Of a stretch of DNA of 64,000 bases, positions 30,917-43,800 are shown piece by piece. Below the pieces are notes generated by a model. The model saw only the letters and a list, made by a program, of their open reading frames with translations, ran no database searches and was not told where the DNA came from. Position 1 is the stretch's first letter; every line of letters begins with the position of its first letter. A program made the translations under genes and the position numbers. The DNA comes from JAJRVM01 sp963700515. Lineage in GTDB: Bacteria > Planctomycetota > Planctomycetia > Pirellulales > Pirellulaceae. The DNA lies in NCBI GenBank assembly GCA_963700515.1, contig CAVOXY010000047.1, forward strand, positions 62,001-126,000, given 5' to 3'.

Positions 30917-31787
30917 CGTATGCTCCAGTGTGGAAAGGTAACCTGCGATATCGGTGAGCAACGGCGTATGAGCCGCGAAGCGGTATTGCCGTGCGCCGAG
31001 TTCTGCCGTGATACGGTGCCAAAGAAGAATGGCTCATACCAGGGACGCGGGCAACCGGCGAAAAGTTCCCTGCCGGCGAGCCCTCTCACCGCGCCACCGG
31101 CGCTTTCCGAGGAGAGGGAGGCGAGCTGGCATGGACTTGCGTAAAGTGTTTTGTCGGAATGGTTTACATGGTGTTGTTGCGGTTGGATGAAGAGGGCTCG
31201 TTGGGCTTTGACGAGCATCGCCAGGCCGGCGATTCGGACGGGCGACTCGCTGGGGCCTGCCGGAAGCAGTGAACAGCGGTCGGCGGCGACCCGCGTCGAA
31301 TTCTGGTGGACAAGGCTCGGGCGGCCTGCTCGTGGGGCAGTCGACGGAGTCGCCTATGGGCAGGAAATTCGGCAAGGGCAGCAAAAAGGGGGTGGCAGAA
31401 AGGTGCCTCTGGCCAGAAGTCGATGCAGCAGTGATCTTTTTGCGTTTGGCGACCGAAGAACTTCTCCGTGAACCCTCATCGGAACCTGGAGGATGCCGCT
31501 CCAGGTCCGCCGCCGAGCCTGCCGGTTCGACGTGGCGGTGCGGCTGGAAGCGGTGGTCATTTTCATGCGCCAGGGATAGCGTCTATCCGGGTCGTCGCGA
31601 TGAGACGAGTTGCGCTGGGGGCGAGTTATTGCCGGGTGCGGACATGGCCACGAGGGGATACCACTTGTCGCGGGAGCGGTTCACAAGTGACAATGTGATT
31701 TCTTTGTTTGCACTTTGGCGTGATGCTGGCGGGTCTCGTACGACGACGTCTTTTGCTATCAGTCGCCTATTAGGGGAAAGTTCACTC
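30917..31787. other. Long spacer between divergent genes
   Basis: 871 bp between the giant secreted protein gene and the NYN gene. It contains only short open frames without family resemblance, in-frame extensions of the NYN gene with unnatural composition, and an A5G5 run near 31385. I see no RNA gene or clear promoter. Confidence 0.5.
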
Positions 31788-32546
31788 ATGTCTGCAGAAC
31801 CTCTGATCGCCGTATTCGTGGATTTCGAGAACCTGGCGATCGGCGTGCGGGATATGAAATCGGGCGACTTCGAAATTCGGCTGGTCTTGAGGCGTCTGCT
31901 CGAGAAGGGCCGCATTGTCTTCAAACGTGCTTACTGTGACTGGCGCAACTACGCGGATGCACTGCGGGATTTTCACGCACAAGGTATTGAGCTGATCGAT
32001 ATCCCACAGAGCAAAATGAGTGGCAAGAATAGCGCGGACATCCGCATGGTGGTGGATGCCATCGATCTCTGCTATTCCAAGAACCATATTGATATGTTCG
32101 CTCTGATTTCGGGAGACAGCGATTTCTCGCCGCTCGTATCGAAGCTCAAGGAGAACAACAAACGCGTGATTGGCTGTGGGGTCAAGAGTTCGACGTCTGA
32201 TCTGCTGATCGCCAATTGCGACGAGTTCATCTACTATGACGACCTGTCTCGCGCGGCCAAGAAGACGCGGCGGGCACCCAAGAAGAGTAAGACGAAGGAA
32301 GACAAGAAGGACGAGGCGGTCGAGCAATTGCTGGAGGTGCTCCAGTCGGTGGAGCAGGACTACGACCCGGTGTGGGGTTCGGCACTGAAGCAGGCTGTGC
32401 GCCGCGTCTATCCGGGATTCAACGAGAGTTACTACGGCTACAGTAGCTTCTCGGAGTTGCTGCAGGATATCGCCTCCAAGGGGTTGGTCGAACTGGAATA
32501 CGACGAAAGCCGCGGGAACTACCAGATCCGTCGCAAGCAGAAGTGA
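31788..32546 (+). CDS. NYN/PIN-like nuclease with C-terminal OST-HTH/LOTUS domain
   Basis: About 252 residues. The NYN (LabA-like PIN) domain shows the acidic residues of the metal site: VFVDFENLAIG near the start, NSADIRMVVDAIDL, and LISGDSDFSPLV. A lysine-rich linker (KKTRRAPKKSKTKEDKK) leads to a winged-helix LOTUS domain with SALKQAVRRVYPGFNESYYG and FSELLQDIASKG. These proteins are predicted RNA-processing nucleases, with the LOTUS part binding RNA. The ATG at 31788 is chosen because homology starts there; the frame is open for 500 bp upstream without meaning. A REP-like hairpin begins right behind the stop codon. Confidence 0.9.
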   Translation: MSAEPLIAVFVDFENLAIGVRDMKSGDFEIRLVLRRLLEKGRIVFKRAYCDWRNYADALRDFHAQGIELIDIPQSKMSGKNSADIRMVVDAIDLCYSKNHIDMFALISGDSDFSPLVSKLKENNKRVIGCGVKSSTSDLLIANCDEFIYYDDLSRAAKKTRRAPKKSKTKEDKKDEAVEQLLEVLQSVEQDYDPVWGSALKQAVRRVYPGFNESYYGYSSFSELLQDIASKGLVELEYDESRGNYQIRRKQK

Positions 32547-32549
32547 GCG

Positions 32550-32579
32550 CTCCTACGTAGAACGGACTTCAGTCCGTTT
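32550..32579. repeat. GTAG-headed hairpin, third REP-like family, copy 2
   Basis: Identical over 30 bp to 21550-21579: CTCCTAC, GTAG, AACGGACT, TC, AGTCCGTT, T. It starts 3 nt after the NYN-LOTUS stop codon. Confidence 0.85.
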
Positions 32580-32582
32580 CTG

Positions 32583-32624
32583 GTTACTTGTTACTTGTTA
32601 CTGGTTACTTGTTACTGGTCAGTG
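32583..32624. repeat. Heptamer array GTTACTT/GTTACTG
   Basis: Five copies of GTTACTT or GTTACTG and a degenerate sixth (GTCAGTG), directly behind the REP-like hairpin. A hexamer run, TCTTAC, follows near 32680. The remaining spacer to 32845 has no gene. Confidence 0.85.
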
Positions 32625-32845
32625 CGTCTCGATTCACACTGCGTATTCTTCGGCATTCACCGTCGAGCACTTGGGTCTCTCTTACTCTTACTCTTACTCC
32701 TCTTCCTCTTCGCAATCCGCATTTTCACTTCGTTCGCGATGCGCCCGAGTGATCGAGGTCCGTGGCGGCACCAGCGCGCGGCTCGATTGTGCGGGGAATG
32801 ACTCGGTTGACCGCCTGGCCACTTCACTTCGCGGAGTCGCAGTGG

Positions 32846-33394
32846 CTATCCCTTCAGCAGGTCACGGTACTGGGTGACGAATTTGTCGAGCTTCGGGCGA
32901 ATCACGGCGGCACAATACGGCTGCGACGGATGCGCGGCGAAATAATCCTGGTGATAGGGCTCCGCTTCATAGAATTTCCCGGCCGGCTCGACCTGCGTGA
33001 CGATCTTCGCATCAAAGGCGTGCGCGTGGTTCAAGTCGCGGATGGTCTGCTGCGCGGTCGTCTGCTGAATTTCGTCATGATAGAAAATGACTGAACGATA
33101 TTGCGTTCCCACGTCGTTTTCCTGCCGATTGAGTGTCGTGGGGTCGTGCGTCTGGAAGAAGACCTGTAGCAGATCAGCGTAGGTGATGGCGAGGTGATCA
33201 AACGTGATGCGCACGCACTCGGCGTGTCCGGTTTCTCCCGTGCAGACTTGTTCGTACGAGGGGCGTGTGGTCGAACCGCCGCTGTAACCACAAACGACCT
33301 CATTGACGCCACGCAATTGGCTGAAGACCGCTTGCGTGCACCAGAAACAGCCCCCGCCCAGCGTGGCAATGCCACGCTCCTCTTTTGCAGACAT
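32846..33394 (-). CDS. msrA: Peptide-methionine (S)-S-oxide reductase MsrA
   Basis: Repairs oxidised methionine in proteins. About 182 residues, normal for the family. The catalytic motif GCFWC has its nucleophilic Cys at residue 16. GYSGG, PSYEQVCTGETGHAECVRI, FFQTHDPTTLNRQENDVGTQ and EPYHQDYF are all conserved in MsrA. The ATG at 33394 is chosen because the family begins close to this motif. An upstream in-frame extension has no similarity. It is intact and not obviously part of an operon; the ApbE gene upstream is on the same strand. Confidence 0.97.
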   Translation of the reverse strand: MSAKEERGIATLGGGCFWCTQAVFSQLRGVNEVVCGYSGGSTTRPSYEQVCTGETGHAECVRITFDHLAITYADLLQVFFQTHDPTTLNRQENDVGTQYRSVIFYHDEIQQTTAQQTIRDLNHAHAFDAKIVTQVEPAGKFYEAEPYHQDYFAAHPSQPYCAAVIRPKLDKFVTQYRDLLKG

Positions 33395-33638
33395 GATTTT
33401 GTTTCCACCGTGATGGCTGTGACAGTGAGTCGAATACCCTTTGGTGTGGCACGGATTCGCGGCCCGCTGCTGCCACATTTTAACGCGGCCCGTGGCCACA
33501 GCCAGACGTAGAACGTGAATTCATTCCGTTTGTGCAGTTCCCATCGTGTCCCACTTCCCTGCGCGCAACGGCATTGCGTCTTGCAGCCTGCGTGGCCGGT
33601 GCGCATCATACCGAGTAAGACTCCAGCACGGCCGGCCC

Positions 33639-34660
33639 TCACTCTTGTATCGGGCCGTGGTACAATCCACTTGCCGAAGCCGCTTGTCTGCTGCGTCACG
33701 ACTTTGTCGTCCTGCTGCGTGACGATCAACGCTTCGGTGTCGGGGAGTTGTGCCGACGAGCTTCAATCCCGACTCGGGCCCCAGCACACTGACGGCGGAG
33801 GCGAGTCCGTCGGCGTCTGTGCCGTTGGGGGCGAGTATCGAGACGCTGCTGCGTTGCGTGAGCCCCAGGCCGGTTTGGGGATCGACGATGTGCGAGTAGC
33901 GGACGCCGGCGATCTCGACGTATTGAAAAGCGTCGCCTGAGGTGGCGATAGCCTGGTGCGTCAGGTAGCCGAAGACGCTCGGCGGCGCGGATGGCTGCAG
34001 CGGCGCGATCCCGACCAGCCAGCCCGGTTTGTCGGGCGGGGGCCCGCTGGCTGCCATGTCGCCACTGGCATTGACGATGGCTCGATCAATACCCAGCCGC
34101 TGCAGTTCCCGCAGTGCCTGGTCGAGGGCATAGCCCTTGGCGATGCCACCGACGTCCAGTCGCATGTGGGGTTTGAGCAACTGCGCCGTGTGTTCTTGTG
34201 CATCGACGACGAGCGATTGGTAGCCGACCGCCGCGAGGGCCTCTTGCAGCCGGGCTTGTGTCGGGAGTTCGCCTTGTCGACGGGCACGCCGCCAGAGCCT
34301 GGTGAGGGGGCCGACGGTGACATCGAAGGCTCCGTGGGACAGCACGCTCAACCGCTGGGCGCTGGACAGCACGGCCAGCAGATCGTCACTAACTCCGACT
34401 CTTTGGGGGGTAGGAGCCGTCCTGCTCAACCGGCTTAGTTCGCTTTGCTCGTCGTAATCGCTCAGGGTCCGGTCGAGTTCGGCAATCCGCCGGAAAGCGG
34501 CCTCGAAGGCCCGGTTTGCGAGTTCTTCATCGGGAGCATACAATACTATGATAAACTTCGTTCCCATATGAGGTTGTGCAGACTCGAACCGTTCGAGTCC
34601 CGCCGGTTGACAGGTGGCCAGAGCCACCCCTGCCCCCAAAAGCCATGCGTTGAGTATCAT
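33639..34660 (-). CDS. apbE: ApbE-family FAD:protein FMN transferase, frameshifted near the C-terminus
   Basis: Attaches FMN covalently to target flavoproteins outside the cytoplasmic membrane. The N-terminus MILNAWLLGAGVALATC is a lipoprotein-type signal. Conserved features are MGTKFIIVLYA, GAFDVTVGPLTRLW, LDVGGIAKGYALD, VNASGDMAASG, ATSGDAFQY and SHIVDPQTGLG. The frame changes near 33750, where the homologous end (ALIVTQQDDK) lies in another frame. A second change near 33655 would give a stop at 33639. Without it the frame stays open into the msrA region, so the exact end is uncertain. Confidence 0.85.
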
Positions 34661-34743
34661 GTCGTAGGTGCCCTGCGTTGGCTGCTGCCCGACTGTAAAG
34701 CGAGGCAGTCTGTCTGGTTATCTACAGAAAGGATCGCAAATCT

Positions 34744-35850
<1,107 letters not shown>

Positions 35851-35972
35851 AACGTCGTGCGGTGTGAGACACGGCAAGCGTCTCGAACGCTTGCCGGAAA
35901 TTCGCCGCGAAAACCATCGGAAAACGGGGCTGTGCCGCTACAATACACCAGGTAGCGGCAGAGCTTTTTGGC

Positions 35973-36000
35973 CATTAGTCATTAGTCATTCGTCATTGGG
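35973..36000. repeat. Heptamer array CATTAGT
   Basis: Four units: CATTAGT, CATTAGT, CATTCGT, CATTGGG. It lies between the SUMF1-like gene and the oxidoreductase gene. Confidence 0.75.
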
Positions 36001-36106
36001 TCGTGTGGTGCGTCGCCGGGCAGCGTGCCGTCTGGAGACGGAATTGCGTTTTCGGGTCGATTACGTTCGACCCCTCGAGGACCCGATCGTGCGTGGAGAG
36101 AAGGGA

Positions 36107-37422
36107 ATGACGCAGAAGTCGCGTCGTGACTTCATCCGAGCTTCTTCGCTGCTGGTTGCCACCGGTGCGGTAACCGGCACTCTCGGTATCGCTCGCGCGC
36201 TGCATGCGCACGGCAGCGACGTGATCAAGATCGGGTTGATCGGCTGTGGCAGTCGCGGCAAAGGGGCCGCCGTCCAGGCGCTCAGTACCACCAGTGGTCC
36301 GGTCAAGTTGGTGGCGATGGCGGATGTGTTTGAGGACAGGATTCAGGCGGCGTTTCGGCAGATCAAGAGCCGGTATGCTGACAAGCTGGACGTACCAGCG
36401 GAACGGCGTTTTGTGGGGCTCGACAGCTACCGAGGTGTGATGGAGTCGGATGCCGATCTGGTCATCCTGGCGACGCCACCCGGTTTCCGTCCGCTGCACT
36501 TCGAGGCGGCGGTGGAGGCCGACAAGCACGTGTTTATGGAGAAGCCTGTCGCTGTCGACGCTCCCGGCGTGCGGCGCGTCTTGGAGGCAAACAGCACGGC
36601 AAAACAGAAAAACCTCGCCGTTGCCGTCGGGTCTGCAGCGTCGCCACGAAGCGGCTTACCGCGAGACGATCGCTCAACTTCAGGACGGTATCGATTGGCG
36701 ATCTGGTAACGCTGCGAGTTTACTGGAATGGACAAGGCGTTTGGACGCGACCCCGTCAAAAAGGGCAAACCGAATTGGAGTATCAGCTGCGCAACTGGTA
36801 CTACTTCAATTGGCTGAGCGGCGACCATATCGTCGAGCAACATATCCACAACTTGGATGTGGGTAACTGGCTAATGAACGCGTGTCCGTCCGAGGTCAAT
36901 GCTCAGGGAGGTCGCGAGGTTCGCAAGCGTCGCTGCGAGACCGGTACGGACTTCGGTCAGATCTTCGATCATTTCTTCTGCGAATACACCTACCCCAACG
37001 GCACCAAGATGTTCAGTCAGTGCCGTCACATGCGCAATTGCTGGAACAACGTGTCGGAACATGTGCATGGCACCAAAGGGTACGCGGACATCAGTGGCGG
37101 AAAGATCTACGATGCCGCGGGCGAGCTGATCTGGCAGACGAAAGCGGCTCGCGGTGGACATCAGCAGGAACACCACGATCTGTTTGCCGATTTGTGGGCT
37201 GGCCGTCGTCCCAACGAAGGGGACTACGGTGCCCAGAGTACGATGACCGCCATTCTCGGCCGAATGGCAGCCTATTCGGGCCAGGTGATGCGTTGGGAAG
37301 AGGCTTTGGACTCCGCATCGGCACTCGCCGATGTGGATGGACTTATTGCGTTGGACGACACAGCCCCCGTGCTGCCCGACGCCAGTGGCGACTATCCGGT
37401 TCCCGCGCCCGGCCTCGTCTAG
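36107..37422 (+). CDS. Gfo/Idh/MocA-family oxidoreductase with Tat signal, two frameshifts
   Basis: An NAD(P)-dependent sugar oxidoreductase, exported in folded form judging by its twin-arginine signal SRRDFIRASSLLVATGAV. The Rossmann motif is IGLIGCGSRGKG, and HVFMEKPVAVDAPG carries the conserved EKP. The C-terminal domain has NWYYFNWLSGDHIVEQHIHN, typical of the planctomycete branch, and HDLFADLWAGRRPNEGDYGA. Frames change near 36635 and near 36690. About 430 residues after repair. The ATG at 36107 has GAGAAGGGA upstream. Substrate unknown. Confidence 0.9.
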
Positions 37423-37850
37423 GTGTCCGCTATCGGTTCTGAAGCGGCTAGTGCGCGGTGTCCTATGGACAGCATGTCCGACCGGGAACGATCGCCGGCT
37501 AGTCACTCGGTGCTGGTCATGCGCGTGACCGGACGCGGCGGGTGGTGAGCCTCCCTGTGGACTTGCGCGTCCGGTCGACTTCCTCAGGCACTCGCTGATT
37601 CACGGTGGCTTGGTACGCTTCGCATGCTGACACGGATCACAACACACTCATCGTGCGATGAGTCGGGATAACAAGCAGCGTACTACCACTCGCTGCATCC
37701 AGGATGCAGCTCAGTTCCTCGTTGTGACGATGCCGATAGTCGTCAAGGCCTTTTCGTCGCTTACCTGCACCCTGTCTCAAAGATCTCTGGCATCATTGAA
37801 GGTATTGGACGAGGCCACATCGTTGGTGGCGACCTTGTCACACCTCGGCC
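37423..37850. other. Spacer without recognised gene
   Basis: About 430 bp between convergent genes. Only short open frames without family resemblance. No hairpin with a T-run was found. Confidence 0.4.
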
Positions 37851-37895
37851 GACCAATGACCAATGACCAATGACGAAATGACCAATGACCAATCA
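37851..37895. repeat. Heptamer array GACCAAT
   Basis: Three GACCAAT units, one GACGAAAT variant and two more GACCAAT units. The last unit overlaps the stop codon of the giant membrane protein gene on the minus strand. Confidence 0.85.
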
Positions 37896-40800
37896 CGGTT
37901 CCCATTGCCGCAGGCGGGAGACCAGTTGTTGGACTTCGCGGCGGTTCTTCTCGAACACGCCGAAGATCACCAGGATGACCAATCCCAGCGAGATGCCGAA
38001 GACCCACCACGGCCACGTGTGGTGGAGCACGCGTCCCGCGTTCCAGACCATGGTGACGATGGACAACAGCAGGAAGCTGGCACCCAGGTAGAGGAAGGCC
38101 CGCACTCGCAGCAGGATGCCGGCGAAGATGCCGACGACCGAGAGACTGGCCAGGATGATCGGGCGCAGCCAGTCGTCAGAACCCTCGGGGACCAGCAGCT
38201 TCATGAACATTTCGCCGGTCGAGCTGAGATAGATGATCATCACGCAGATGTAGCGGATAGCGGTCAGCGAATTGTCGCTCAGCCGGTCGCGATTGATGTA
38301 AGCCGCCACCAATACCGACAGGGCGGGCGGTATCATCCAGAATTGCGGCTGATCGGCGAGCACAAATCCAGTGTCGTTGAGCAAGGCCCACAGGGCCCCG
38401 TTGCCCATCACTGCCGCGGCGATTCCGGCCACCAGCGAACGGCGTGTGATGCTCATGAACACGTAAATCAGACCGGCGAAGAAGAGGACCAAGGGGTAGT
38501 TCGTCTGCGAGAATACCATGGCGGTCAGCGCGGGGAGCACGGGGAGAAAGCCCCCCGTGCGCTGCATCGGCTCGGCAATCACGGTCCACCCATGGCGATG
38601 GCAGAACTCGCCCAACGCGACACTGGCGAACGCGATGCCCATGACGATATAGGGCCAGTACTCCTTGACGATCCCAAAATCGAACAATTTCGGTTCGGCC
38701 AGATAGATGTGAGCACACAAGGTGGCCGCCATGAACTGAGCGGCGTAAACATACGCCTCACGTCCTTTTTCACTTAACGACAGCGGATCTCGGCCGGGCA
38801 GCACGGCCATGCACAACAGGGCGATGATGAACCCGAAGAGCATCACGCTGATGGCAATCACTTCGGGCGTCGCGATCGGTGCCCCTTCTCCCGGACGAAA
38901 CATGGTCACTTCCAACATCAGGACCAGTGCCAAGACGACAGCCGTGGCAACCGCCAGGATCGCCGACGTGCGCCGCACCGGCTCGAACCAGTCGCTCGCC
39001 ATCCCGACCCACCGCGCCAGGAGCAAGTTATAGCCAAGCGTCATGCCTGCCAGCACGATCAACAGTCTGGCTGAGTAGGCCAGTATGGCGGAGTCGCCGG
39101 AGGATCTGGCGACATCCGCCCAGCCAATGAAGATGGCCGCCACGACCACCAGAAAGAGTGCCAGACTCTGCATCGAGAACCGGCGCCGCTGTTGTGCCAG
39201 GCACGACATGCCGTAAGCCAGCATCAACGGGGCGAAGGCTACCGACATCCGCATGGCTCGTTCATCCGCCGCGAAAATGGTGACGAAGCCAAGGCTGCTG
39301 ATCATCAACGCACTCACCACGTTAAGAGCCAGGCAACCAGCGGGAGACATGTTCCAGTTTGGCGATCGGGTGCGGGACTTGCAGCCGCGTCGCCACCTGA
39401 GCCAGGTTGGCCCCCCATTTCCATAAATGCCCGGTTAACGCCACATAGGCTGCCCACAGCAGGCACCCGCCGACAATCGTGCCCGTGGCGCCCCATGTGC
39501 CCACCTGCTCGAACAGGTTCAAGACCATGGCGATCAGGACGATACCCCACAAGTATGTGGCGACGAGACTCACGCCGATCTGCCGGTCCCACCACATGGC
39601 AGAGAGCAACAGGCCCAGAGCGAGAATCGCGCCGGCTCCCCATGGATTCATAATCACCAACGCGGTCGAATTGCCGGCCAGGCCGGCGATCGCCGAGATG
39701 GCTGAACCGCCCACGCCCACCAGGAGCATTACCACCAGGCTGGTGATGGCGGCTGTGGTATGCACGCGCGCCAAGGGGAATCGTTCGTCCAGCGATTGAT
39801 CCCGCTCGGCTCTGGTACCAAATCTCCACTGCCAGCCAAAACAGCCCGACGACGCTGGTCGCGATGACGTTCGCATAGAAGAACCCAGTCACGACTTGTT
39901 CATTGCGGGCGGTGGTCAGATGACACCACAACACGGATGTGGCAAAAACGGCCACGATGGCGGTGGCGTAGGCAAGTGTCTGCTGGCGCAACCGAATGCG
40001 CTTGAGCAGCGAAGAAGAGGAGCAAGCCGACCGCCATGCCCATCGTCCACCACGGTGCAATCGGATCATCCACACAGCCGCGCACCAGCAAGACGACCAC
40101 GAACAAAGCAACGGCGGTGGCCGCGCCGCTGGAATACGTGATCCAGGTGTCGCGGTCGGCGGCGATCGTGCGCCAGCAGGCGATCCCCTCGGCCATCAGT
40201 GCCACCGCCAACCAGCTCCCCGTCAGCACATGATAGGCAACCCACTTCCCGCTCGGATCGAGCGAATGCGAAGTGGCCGCGGCCAGAGCGGCAACGGCAC
40301 ACGGGGCAGATACCGCCAGGAGCGCGAGCCATTGGGGAGCACGGCGGAAGTAGACAAACAGGGCCAGTGAACCGAGAACGGCAGCCAGGTAACTGGGCCA
40401 CTGGCCCAAATACGTCACTGCGCTCGCAGCTCGATCCGGAGCTGTGAAAATTTCACCGAGTGACCAGAGCGACAAGACCGCCGTGGCGGCTCCCGCCGCA
40501 AACAGTTGCAGGTCCAGCAGGTTCTGGCCAACACGCGTCTTCGCGCGGTTTATCCAACGGTCCAGACCCAGCCAGGCTAATGCATAGCCGGTGAGCCCGC
40601 AGGCGGTCCACTGAACCAGGAGCACGTAGTACTGGATCGTTGCCACTTGTCCGCGGCTGAAGGTCGGAATCAGCACGGCCAGGGCAATGCAGTACTGCAA
40701 GAGCAGCGACCCGAGCAGGGCGTACACGGCCGTGCCATCGCGAACGGCGATCACGAACATGCCGACGACCAGCAGGGCCAACGGAATGCCATATAGGGCG

Positions 40801-43800
40801 CCGGCCGTCATCTGGCCAAAGATCGAATCGGCTAGAGGGCCGCCAAGTGGTGTCCCCTGGAGCATCTGTCCGGCTGCCAGCATGGTCAGAATGGCAACCG
40901 GGGCGATGCCGATCGTTGCCGACAGGTCACGAATGCTTCTCACGGCTCGCTCACCGAGGTCGACCGAAGGAAGAGTCCGTGAAGCCCAACTCTCGAGCGG
41001 TTTGCGGAAGGTTAGCAGAGTGGTCCACGCCAGCGCATAGACTGCGAAGAACCAGCGCAGCGCAGACGCGACGGAAACGGAATCCTCAAAACGCCCTGCC
41101 ATCAGCAGGGGGATGATTGCCGTTGCCACGACCAAGCCTGACAGTCGCGTGAGGGTGATCTGCTCGTACAGCGCGGCGGTAATCGCTGCGAACAAGCAGA
41201 TCAGAGCGATCCAGCTACCGGACTGGTGGGCAACGGTATGCCACATGTCGGCTGCCAGTGGGTCCTCGGCCGACAAGAATCCCAACTCCAGAGACGCTCC
41301 GATGCCACAACCGGCGATGCCGACGTAAACGAGACCCAGAAGGACTGCTCCGAGCAGAAGTTGATCGATGGAGGGCCAGGCAGGTTTGAGCAGTTGGTGA
41401 GCACGAGGCCAACGTTGGCAGGCCAGACGTACGGCAGTGGACACAGCACACCAGATACTCAACACCGACAGTTGCCATTGCCAGTGCCGCAGGTCCTCCA
41501 GGGGATACTGCGACCAGGTTTGACGCGCGGCAAATGCGGCTGTCCCAAAAGCGATGGCGACGGTAGCGGCGGCGTGGGATGCCGTGGCCAAGCGTGCGTC
41601 GCGACAGATGAGAGCCGAGACAGCCCAGATGACGGCGATACATGCCGCATACAGGGCGTGCACGCCAAATGCGCTCGACTGGACGTTCAATACGTAGGGG
41701 ACGGTCAAAGCAGCGGTGAAGGCCCCCGAGATGGCCAATGGCTGGAGCACTTGCGTCTGGAATGTTTCGCTTGTTCCGTTGGTCGGTGTGCGAGCCTCGC
41801 AGTTGCCGCCAAGCCAGCAGACCGAGGCCAATCAGTGCGACCAGCAGGCCGTGCGCGATGACGGAGAAGAGCAATGGCTGCGTCAAGCTGCAATCGGCCT
41901 CGGCCAATCGACCGGCGAACCATTCGTTGAACTGGCAGAGGTGTATCAGGGTGATGAGGGCCAGAGCCGATCCCAGTGCCGTGACCCACTCACGTCTGAT
42001 ACGCGGGCTGGCCGCCAGCACGGAAGTGGCGTAGAGGGCGAAGATGAGCGTGGTCCAATCGCCGTCCACGTCCGACCAGAAGCCGGCATAGAGGGCGATG
42101 GCCAGCGAGACAACGGCAACACCCGCCGCGCTGGCCAGGTACACATGCCCCTCGCTCGTGCGTTTTCGCGTCAGGAGTAGTGCACCGATCGTGCCGCCGA
42201 TCAAGGCCAGCACGAGCAGCACCAGGGCACTGCGCCCATCAACAGGGCACGGATCAAATCCTGTCCGCGCGGGGCCTCTTGCATGGCGAACTGGCCGCAG
42301 AGGTGATGGAACAGCAGCAGGATGGCAAACGAAGCTGCCGCCGTTGCGCCGGCGTGCAAGACGGGCAGTCGCCCCACGATGGCCAGCGAGACGAGGGCCA
42401 GCGCGGTCACCGCGCCGACCGCGATCAAGACCGGCGGAGAGGGCCAGGCCGTGATCAACGTCCCCAGCATCAGCATCCCGCCCAGGATCGCCAGGGCGGT
42501 ACCCGACCGTTCTTGTCTCGGCCATTCGCTTGGCATCGCAGCGGCGTTGGATGGCCACTCCCAGACTCAGCACCACCGTGGCCGCGACGCTCAGTGAGGG
42601 GCTCAGCAGCGTAAACGTGTCGCGCACCGTACCGCTGACCCAAGCCTGCAGACCCAGTGGCACAGCGAGCGCGAATGCGGCGATTCCCAGCACGGTATAT
42701 GATTGCGCAGCGCGGGAGGGTGTCAAACGTTGCTTGAGCGAAACCACGTGCAGCTGCGACAACGTCGCGGCCAGGAAGCTACCCAGGGGCAAGGCAAACA
42801 AGGCGGTGGCAGCCGCCAAGGGCCACGACGATTTGATGTCCGCCAGGCGATTGATCAGCAATTGGCCGGCCGAGGTACCTATGACCGCGATGGTCAATCG
42901 CCACCAGCCTTCCGAGAACAACGCACGCGCGGAGAACGTCGTCACGGCTCCATAGCCAAGGATGCCCACCAGCACCGCCACGATGTAGAACGGGCTCGTC
43001 ACCGGCGTGCGATTCTCGCCCGCACCGCTCAAGACAATTCCGGCGGCAAAACTCAGAGGCACCAGCAGCGTGGCGATGATCAGTACACCGCGGCTGGTCG
43101 ATCTCAGTTTCCAGCGCCGGAGCGTGTAGAGTCCGGCGGCATGAATGGCAACCGTACCCAGCATGAACAGCAGGGCGGGAAAATATTGGATCTGCTCGCT
43201 GATCTCGGCCAGTTTGGCGCGGAGGCTGATCACCAGCCCGATGGCGCTGCCGACGATCAAGATACCGCTGGCCAGTTCCCCCCAGCGGATGTTCTTCTCT
43301 TCCATGAACGACTGCAACATGTCGGCCATGGTCCGGCGCGGAGAGAAAGCGGCCGCGGCGGCTGCGGCCACTGCCGCAGGTTCCGGCTCGGGGGCGTCGA
43401 GCGGATGAGGAACGTGTGCCAGCGGCGCGGGGACTTGTCCGGTATCCTCCCAGACGATCTCGGCGGAGAGAATGTCGTCATCGGCAGGCACGGCGTCGTC
43501 GGCAGACACGGTGGACGGGATGGCGGGCGCGTCGTCTGGCGTGTGGTCTGGGGCGTGGGACGCGATTGGCGGCTGCGCCGCTGGAGCATGTTCCGCAGGA
43601 CCGCCGCCGACAACGGTCGGCCCGACCGCCGGCGTCGGTACCGCACCACGCAGTCGCTGCAGGTCCAGGCTCGTCCGATGCCTGCAGCTTCTCCGCTGCC
43701 GATTGCAGAGCCGGCATGACTCCCTGAAAATCGCTGTCCTCGATCTCTTGGGCTGCGTGCAGCCGCTCAATCAGACGCATGGCGGTCTGCACATCTTGCC

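Noticed and set aside
31269..31787. N-terminal extension of the NYN protein
   Set aside because: Unnatural composition and no similarity; the ATG at 31788 fits the family start.
42703..43719. Plus-strand Gln/Arg/Gly-rich open frame
   Set aside because: Antisense shadow of the giant membrane protein, whose hydrophobic segments lie on the other strand.
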